Origin: Ignavibacteria bacterium
GTDB lineage: Bacteria; Bacteroidota; Ignavibacteria; Tepidaquicellales; OLB5
Direction: 5' to 3'
DNA length: 57,568 bases
Assembly (NCBI GenBank): GCA_030835085.1
Contig: JAUQWQ010000190.1
Location: 1-57,568, forward strand
The notes below the pieces were generated by a model, which did no database searches, had not been told where the DNA came from, and saw only the letters and a program-made list of their open reading frames with translations. Shown here in pieces: positions 52,375 to 57,568 of this stretch; position 1 is the stretch's first letter; every line of letters starts with the position of its first letter. Position numbers and translations under genes: made by a program.

Positions 52375-53208
52375 TTAATAGTCTTTTTTAGCAAAATAAT
52401 AAACTGAATAAGCCATTGTTACCAGTAAAAATAACACTGAGCTTATCGGTGAAAGCCACGAAATAGTAAATGTACTCGTCTCAGCATTCACAGAACTTTT
52501 CCACATGTTAATCTGCTCACCATTGATAAGTGATGTTGTAATATCCCTGAATTCACCCGGTTTCGGGAAAAGGTAATAAAGGAAATCAAACACGAACTTA
52601 ACAGTTTCATTGGTAACCAGGCTGAATATTACAGCCTCTCTCACCGAGAGCAGCGGGCAGAGTACAAATATCAGGAAGAAATTGACAAGTATAGCTACAA
52701 CGGTACTTTGCGTTGTTAACCCTATAATAACAACAATGCTGTACATCACCGCAAAGGCCAGCGTTAACCATAGAATTGAAAGGAGGAATGTTGGATCCCA
52801 GTAGCCGGATTTTAGCGAAAGTATGAGCCAAATCGATCCCATCAGGAAAACCATACTTAAGAATACAAACAACACTGCACCCAAATACTTTGAGATCAGT
52901 ATCATTGGCCTTGATATTGGCTTTGAAATCAGCAGATCAATTGTGCCCTTTTCAAGCATAGAAGGGATAAATGAGGCGGTTGAAATAAGCGAGAAGAAAA
53001 TTATCAGGTTCCATGAAATTGTCAGAAATCCTGTTTCAACCTGGTGAACAAGCATTTTGGAATCAGCAAGGCTCATTACGCCTTCAACGGAATCCATGTT
53101 CACGAGAAATATCATGATCAGTATAACAATGGCATAGAATATATAATAACCTATAAATATTTTCTTTGCCAAAGCTTCACGGAAAGTATTTTGAATTATT
53201 GTCAGCAT
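52375..53208 (-). CDS. ABC-2 type transporter permease
   Basis: The 277-residue protein has about six membrane helices. The first is in FIGYYIFYAIVILIMIFLV. The segment LEKGTIDLLISKPISRPMILISKYLGAVLF is the typical ABC-2 (NosY/NatB-like) signature after the second helix. The loop between helices 5 and 6 is large (about residues 200-250). It pairs with the ATPase gene nine bases upstream. The exporter substrate is unknown; drug, lipid or copper-site assembly roles are known for the family. Confidence 0.88.
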   Translation of the reverse strand: MLTIIQNTFREALAKKIFIGYYIFYAIVILIMIFLVNMDSVEGVMSLADSKMLVHQVETGFLTISWNLIIFFSLISTASFIPSMLEKGTIDLLISKPISRPMILISKYLGAVLFVFLSMVFLMGSIWLILSLKSGYWDPTFLLSILWLTLAFAVMYSIVVIIGLTTQSTVVAILVNFFLIFVLCPLLSVREAVIFSLVTNETVKFVFDFLYYLFPKPGEFRDITTSLINGEQINMWKSSVNAETSTFTISWLSPISSVLFLLVTMAYSVYYFAKKDY

Positions 53209-53217
53209 TATATATCC

Positions 53218-54150
53218 TTAGTTGGTATTATCCTTTTTTATTACGTTAATAAATAATTCCTCAAGGGTACTTGTTTTCTGGTTCACTGTCTGAATCTTAA
53301 CGCCGTTTGAGCGAAGTGAATCAATTATCCCGTTAAGCTTATCAATGCCTGCTTCGGTGTTAATTTCTTTCTCGCCAATTCCCGCATTGCCGTCAATTGC
53401 CAGTACTTTCTGTTTTACATCCATAGTAAGCGTATCTACAGTATGGATAGCGAAAATGTTCTCGGCTTTTGTGAGGTCATCAACATTACCTTCTTTTATG
53501 AGGTCACCTTTGTTTAAAATAGCAACACGGTCGCATATCATTTCAACCTCTGAAAGCAAATGTGAGTTGAGGAAAATTGTCTTGCCGCGTGATTTTATCT
53601 GTGCAAGTATGTCACGGATCTCTTTCCTTCCGATAGGATCAACACCGTCTGTAGGCTCATCAAGGAATATCAGGTCAGGATCGCTTAACATTGACTGCGC
53701 AAGACCCAGTTTCTGCATCATACCTTTTGAATACTTTTTGATCTTGGTGTTGCGCCATTGGGTCAGATTCATCATCCCGAGCATTTCATCTATGCGCTTG
53801 TTCATATCAGTGCCTGCACTCATACCTGAGAGCTGGCCGTAATATTTCAAAACCTGCTCACCTGTTAAATAACTGGGGAATTTGTGATTTTCCGGCAGGT
53901 ATCCAACCTTAGTTTTAGCTTTGTGGTTTTTAACATCTGTGCCAAAAAGCTTCGCTGATCCGTTTGTGGGAAATGTTATTGCAAGCAGTATTTTAATAAG
54001 TGTTGTTTTACCTGCGCCGTTGGGTCCAAGTAAACCAAATATCTCGCCCTGCTCAACATTGAATGTAAAGTCATTCAAAGCGTTAACTTTCTGCTTTGAA
54101 AACTTTTGAGTGTACTCTTTGTACAGATTTTGGGTTTCTATTACGTGCAT
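53218..54150 (-). CDS. ABC transporter ATP-binding protein
   Basis: The 310-residue ATPase has Walker A GLLGPNGAGKTTL, a Q-loop in VGYLPENHKF, ABC signature YSKGMMQKLGLAQ, Walker B LIFLDEPTDGVD and H-loop LNSHLLSEVE. The signature reads YSKGM instead of LSGGQ, as in the CcmA/NatA-like branch. About 75 residues follow, including a small regulatory domain and the C-terminal FINVIKK. It pairs with the downstream permease. It lies three bases after the NYN nuclease gene. Confidence 0.9.
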   Translation of the reverse strand: MHVIETQNLYKEYTQKFSKQKVNALNDFTFNVEQGEIFGLLGPNGAGKTTLIKILLAITFPTNGSAKLFGTDVKNHKAKTKVGYLPENHKFPSYLTGEQVLKYYGQLSGMSAGTDMNKRIDEMLGMMNLTQWRNTKIKKYSKGMMQKLGLAQSMLSDPDLIFLDEPTDGVDPIGRKEIRDILAQIKSRGKTIFLNSHLLSEVEMICDRVAILNKGDLIKEGNVDDLTKAENIFAIHTVDTLTMDVKQKVLAIDGNAGIGEKEINTEAGIDKLNGIIDSLRSNGVKIQTVNQKTSTLEELFINVIKKDNTN

Positions 54151-54153
54151 ATA

Positions 54154-54648
54154 TTATTTTTTTGTAAATTCCTTAAGCAAAAATTCAAATTCCCCGCGTG
54201 TAACTACTGCGGGTTTTTCGTTTGATTCACGAATTGCATCGCTTCTTTCGACTCTTCTATCCTTAACTTCACCCCAAAAACTCTCTGATGATAGTATCCT
54301 TGACCCGCATTCCTTTGCAAATGATGTAACATCCCTGTCACTTGAGACTACTTTCATGAGCTTAGGGTTTCTGGATTTTTCAATCAGGTGTTTTATCAAT
54401 GCATCGGCGTGACCGTAATCGGGTCCAACCCCGGTTTTGGAAAATTTTACATTTATATTTCCTTCATGTTTATTCTGCCCGAAGCCATCGAATACCAGTA
54501 TACATTTTGTGCTTCTTCCGTGATAGTGATTGCGCAGCTTTTGGATCATAGTATCAACGCAGATATCCTGTGACTGAGCCAGCAGTACCCTCAACTCAGT
54601 AACTTTATGCATCAGGTTATATGCATCGATAATTATGGTTTCCATCAA
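54154..54648 (-). CDS. YacP-like NYN-domain nuclease
   Basis: The 164-residue protein belongs to the NYN/PIN-like group. It has IIIDAYNLMHK at the N-terminus, the acidic LVFDGFG and GHADALIKHLIE, and MKVVSSDRDVTSFAKECG at the C-terminus. Together these give the usual aspartate ligands for one or two metal ions. Relatives (Rae1/YacP) cleave mRNA in the ribosomal A site in some bacteria. It lies 27 bases downstream of asnS on the same strand and probably belongs to that transcript. Confidence 0.87.
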   Translation of the reverse strand: MMETIIIDAYNLMHKVTELRVLLAQSQDICVDTMIQKLRNHYHGRSTKCILVFDGFGQNKHEGNINVKFSKTGVGPDYGHADALIKHLIEKSRNPKLMKVVSSDRDVTSFAKECGSRILSSESFWGEVKDRRVERSDAIRESNEKPAVVTRGEFEFLLKEFTKK

Positions 54649-54675
54649 AAGTTCGCTATTTCACTATCCGGTTGT

Positions 54676-56016
54676 TTACGGTCTGTTCCTGTACATCAGC
54701 CTTGGGAACGGAATTGATTCCCGCACATGGTCCAGCTTGCAAAGCCAGCAAACAACGCGCTCAATACCCATACCGAAACCGCTGTGCGGAACGCTGCCGA
54801 ACCGGCGGAGATCCAGGTACCACTGAAACGCATCCAAGGGCAGATTATGTTCCTTAATTCTGGATTCCAGTAACCCAAGGTCATCTTCACGCTCACTGCC
54901 GCCAACAATTTCACCGTAACCTTCAGGTGCAAGCACATCAACGCCGCGCACAACTTTAGGGTTCTCAGGGTCACGCTTCATATAGAAAGCTTTAGCTTCT
55001 GATGGCCAGTTGTAAACCATAACGGGTCTATCATAATCTTCAACAACAGCCTCTTCATGCGGCGCGCCAAAATCTTCGCCCCATGGAAAGGGTCTTATTT
55101 CTTCTTCGCCGCCATCAGCTTTTTTGCGGATAAGCGGAACATTCTTTTTATTTATTATCTCAACTGCTTCATCATATGTGATCCTGGGGAATGGCTTTTT
55201 AACCGCTTCCAGTTTTGTAATATCACGCTCTAGTATATCAAGCTCTTTTCTTCTGTTCTTAATTACACGTTCTACTATATATACAATAAAGTCCTCAATA
55301 AGATCCATATCATCGTAAATATCGTAGAAGGCCATTTCGGGCTCAATCATCCAGAACTCAGTTAAATGCCTGCGTGTCTTTGATTTTTCCGCGCGGAAAG
55401 TGGGACCAAAGTCGTAAACCTTGCCAAATGCCATAGCTCCGGCTTCAGCATATAATTGACCTGTCTGCGCGAGGTAAGCCTTGCCAAGATCAAAGTATTC
55501 TGATGAGAACAATGTTGTCGTTCCTTCAGCTGCGTTTGGTGTAAATATCGGTGAATCAAAAAGCGTAAAGCCGTTATCATACATGTAATCTCGGCATGCT
55601 TTAATAATTTCTTCACGTACTTTTATGATTGCAGTCTGCCTTTGCGAACGCACCCATAAATGCCTGTGATCAGCAAGGAATTCTATTCCGTGGTCCTTCG
55701 GTGTTATCGGGTACGCTTCAGCTACCTGTATAACTTCAATATCTCTTACATGGAGCTCATACTCTTCTTTCTTGGGATGTTTCGCAACTGTTCCGGTCAC
55801 TATTAGTGATGATTCCTGGGTAAGTTTTTTGAAATCTTCCCAAACTTTTTCGGTTACTTCTTTCTGGGATACAACTCCCTGTATAATTCCTGTGCCGTCC
55901 CTTAACTGCGGGAACATTAATTTTCCTGAGGTCCGGATATTATACAGCCACCCCCGGATGATAACTTCCTGGCCTACGTAATCTGCAATTTTATCAATAT
56001 AATAGCGTTTTTTCAC
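54676..56016 (-). CDS. asnS: Asparaginyl-tRNA synthetase
   Basis: This class IIb synthetase charges tRNA-Asn. The 446 residues include an OB-fold anticodon domain ([26 protein letters not shown]) and motif 2 [19 protein letters not shown]. Motif 3 is [14 protein letters not shown], and [15 protein letters not shown] lies in the catalytic core. It uses a GTG start with AAGGAG eight bases upstream. The segment TPNAAEGTT and absence of an Asp-specific insertion favour AsnRS over AspRS. The 249-base gap upstream shows only AT-rich sequence. Confidence 0.94.
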   Translation of the reverse strand: MKKRYYIDKIADYVGQEVIIRGWLYNIRTSGKLMFPQLRDGTGIIQGVVSQKEVTEKVWEDFKKLTQESSLIVTGTVAKHPKKEEYELHVRDIEVIQVAEAYPITPKDHGIEFLADHRHLWVRSQRQTAIIKVREEIIKACRDYMYDNGFTLFDSPIFTPNAAEGTTTLFSSEYFDLGKAYLAQTGQLYAEAGAMAFGKVYDFGPTFRAEKSKTRRHLTEFWMIEPEMAFYDIYDDMDLIEDFIVYIVERVIKNRRKELDILERDITKLEAVKKPFPRITYDEAVEIINKKNVPLIRKKADGGEEEIRPFPWGEDFGAPHEEAVVEDYDRPVMVYNWPSEAKAFYMKRDPENPKVVRGVDVLAPEGYGEIVGGSEREDDLGLLESRIKEHNLPLDAFQWYLDLRRFGSVPHSGFGMGIERVVCWLCKLDHVRESIPFPRLMYRNRP

Positions 56017-56265
56017 GAATTTCTCCTTAAAAAATATAGGTTTTCTGTTGATAATTCGGAAATTACCGAAAATTTGAGAGTGTTACAATGAATAAAAAGC
56101 AGGGAAAAAGCAGATGGGAAAAGGCAAAAATATGCCGAATATATACAATTCCTGTTATTTGGGAATTTAAATTGGAAGATATCTAACTTTTCTACATTTA
56201 CTATTTTCAAAAGTTGATGTATTTTAGTTATAAGTTTAATTGAAGTATTACCTTGAATAAAAAAA

Positions 56266-56961
56266 ATGATCATGAAAAACTTACTCATCTTATCAGTTTT
56301 CCTATCAGCACTATTGCTGCTCTCATCATGCACAACTGTTTATATTCCAAATGAAATTAATGCTCCGGCTTTTAATGAACCTAACCAGTTCAAAGGCGGA
56401 ATTTCAATCGGTAACAGCGGCACAAATTTGCAGCTTGGATATTCGTTTTACAAAAATTTCGCGGCTATTGGTGATATTTCATACCTGGATAGAAAAAGCA
56501 GTGAGCCGCGCTTCCAGAGGACCTGGTCACTGGGACTGGGTTATTTTACGAGGATAAAACAATCTGATTCAATGTTCTATGAAGTATTTGGAGGTTACAG
56601 TAATGGCAGAACGAATTCAGCTTATGAAGATCAGTTTTTAACAAATGGTCCCGGTTATGAAAACGCGGATTACAATAGATTTTATGTAACACAGAATATT
56701 TCAGTCCAGCAGGAATTTATTGATTTTATAATATCGGTACGGTTCAGCTATTTCAGTTTTACCAGGTATGAATCCCATGAGTTCATAAACCCGGTAATGC
56801 CGCAGGCAATTGGAATTGAACCTGCTTTAAAGATCAGGATAGGCGGAGAATTCCTGAAGTTAAAATTTCAATTGGGATATAACCTGATAAATTCAATTAA
56901 AGGACCTGATTTTAATTACGATAGAGGTTTTGGGTTCGTTGGCCTCGAGTGCAGTTTCTAG
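56266..56961 (+). CDS. Outer-membrane beta-barrel-like lipoprotein
   Basis: The 231-residue protein has a lipoprotein signal sequence with lipobox LLLLSSC followed by TTVYIPNEINAP. Alternating hydrophobic strands follow (GGISIGNSGTNLQLGYSF, WSLGLGYFTRI, YEVFGGYSNGRT, VSVRFSYFSFTRYE-like, KLKFQLGYNLINSI), ending in FGFVGLECSF, a barrel-type C-terminal phenylalanine. It is probably an outer-membrane protein. The start may be 56266 or the second Met, 56272 (MKNLLILS). The function is unknown. Confidence 0.78.
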   Translation: MIMKNLLILSVFLSALLLLSSCTTVYIPNEINAPAFNEPNQFKGGISIGNSGTNLQLGYSFYKNFAAIGDISYLDRKSSEPRFQRTWSLGLGYFTRIKQSDSMFYEVFGGYSNGRTNSAYEDQFLTNGPGYENADYNRFYVTQNISVQQEFIDFIISVRFSYFSFTRYESHEFINPVMPQAIGIEPALKIRIGGEFLKLKFQLGYNLINSIKGPDFNYDRGFGFVGLECSF

Positions 56962-57039
56962 ATGAACCTTTATTTTTTTGCCTTTTTACTTTTTGAAATC
57001 TGCATATGCAGATTGAAATCCGGCTTTGACGGATGCTTT

Positions 57040-57568
57040 TTATTTTTTTATAGGTCTCCTCACCACATAATCACCGCTTATCTTATATTTGCCGTATATT
57101 ACGTTATTGCGGATATTATCACCGTTATCCTTCTGCCTTGTGCCTGCCCACCATGCTTTAACGTAAACATCTTTCTTTGATTGCACCAGTTCTTCAAAAA
57201 TTATCACGTGACCCTTCCATACAATAAGATCACCTTTTTGTGCTGAGGAAATATCTTTTATACCGACAACAGGAAGTATATCAGCAAATTTGTCAGTATC
57301 AACAAGATCACGGCACAGCGCATTTACTTTCGGAGTTTTAAAACCGGATTTGTAAAGTACATTAAGGGCAAATATGTTACACTTTGTAGAACCGTTTAGT
57401 ACAATTAACTGATTATTCAGCCAATAAAGGTAGGTTGAGTCAACACTTGGTGAGTACCATTCTATATTCTGTTCACTTGCTGCAATTCTCATTATCTTAG
57501 CACCACTGGCATCACTTAAATCGGTAACCTCTTTGTCTTTTTCATCAACTTTTTTATCTTCGGTTGTG
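57040..57568 (-). CDS. NlpC/P60-like cysteine-peptidase-like protein (N-terminus cut by window edge)
   Basis: The minus-strand frame stays open from the ORF-track start to the right edge, adding TEDKKVDEKDKEVTDLSDAS and so on, so the real start lies outside the window. The C-terminal domain has STKCNIFALNVLYKSGF, with a Cys at the NlpC nucleophile position. Then comes KGDLIVWKGHVIIFEE, with the catalytic His after the GDLIV strand. It is likely to cleave or bind peptidoglycan peptides. The charged stretch before residue 1 of the track suggests a linker. It is convergent with the preceding lipoprotein gene. Confidence 0.72.
   Translation of the reverse strand, partial: TTEDKKVDEKDKEVTDLSDASGAKIMRIAASEQNIEWYSPSVDSTYLYWLNNQLIVLNGSTKCNIFALNVLYKSGFKTPKVNALCRDLVDTDKFADILPVVGIKDISSAQKGDLIVWKGHVIIFEELVQSKKDVYVKAWWAGTRQKDNGDNIRNNVIYGKYKISGDYVVRRPIKK

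Noticed and set aside
57040-57492. Complete 150-residue gene as listed in the track
   Set aside because: The frame continues open to the window edge with a plausible charged linker, so the ATG is probably internal.
1-57568. CRISPR array, transposon or prophage
   Set aside because: No regularly spaced repeats, transposase, integrase or phage structural genes were seen on either strand.

Overview
The window looks like a chromosomal segment from a member of the Ignavibacteria / Bacteroidota-Chlorobi lineage. Three things support this. Seven secreted proteins end in the type IX secretion (T9SS) C-terminal domain with the NYPNPFNP signature. Several intergenic regions carry Bacteroidota-type promoters (TTG, 16-22 nt, TAnnTTTG). 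The DNA is AT-rich, and start sites include TTG and GTG. No transposase, phage gene, rRNA or CRISPR array was seen. One tRNA (Leu, GAG) is present.

Region 1 (1-15791, all minus strand) is a tightly packed run of 17 genes for hydrogen metabolism. In transcription order it holds queF; a group 3b type (HydBGDA) NiFe hydrogenase with a small cyclic-nucleotide-binding-fold protein inserted between HydB and HydG; a maturation protease; HdrC, HdrB, HdrA and MvhD; the small and large subunits of an Mvh-type (group 3c) hydrogenase; a second maturation protease; then hypA, hypB and hypF, which runs off the left edge. Overlapping stops and starts suggest one operon, with a possible internal promoter before hypA. 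The MvhADG-HdrABC part is the architecture of flavin-based electron bifurcation from H2. The 3b enzyme would exchange electrons between H2 and NAD(P).

Region 2 (15792-28441, plus strand) holds a tandem pair of secreted M1 aminopeptidases, an OmpR-type response regulator and histidine kinase, two overlapping secreted repeat proteins, a secreted metallophosphoesterase, the tRNA, and a secreted M43 metalloprotease. Three genes end in near-identical terminator hairpins. The two-component operon and the following secreted-protein gene share an unusual promoter region. Next to the tRNA is a structured element containing a copy of the tRNA 5' region.

Region 3 (28442-40663) holds two paralogous multi-spanning membrane proteins flanking a small secreted protein, a transketolase-family enzyme, a GT4 glycosyltransferase, a helical protein of unknown function, and a cluster of one small FN3 protein and two T9SS cargo proteins.

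Region 4 (40664-57568) is mixed housekeeping and accessory. It holds a class V aminotransferase, an MFS transporter, TrhO, two unknown proteins, a MarR regulator with a single-domain rhodanese (both preceded by the same dyad operator), a BaiN-type flavoprotein, a predicted HExxH protease, a YifB/ComM ATPase, a lipoprotein whose signal peptide is encoded by an intergenic-type repeat, an ABC-2 exporter, a NYN/YacP nuclease, AsnRS, an outer-membrane-type lipoprotein, and a partial NlpC-like protein at the right edge.

The most interesting part is the queF/3b/cNMP/Hdr/Mvh operon. The individual families are known. The layout, the degenerate cNMP-like subunit and the unknown Hdr electron acceptor merit attention.
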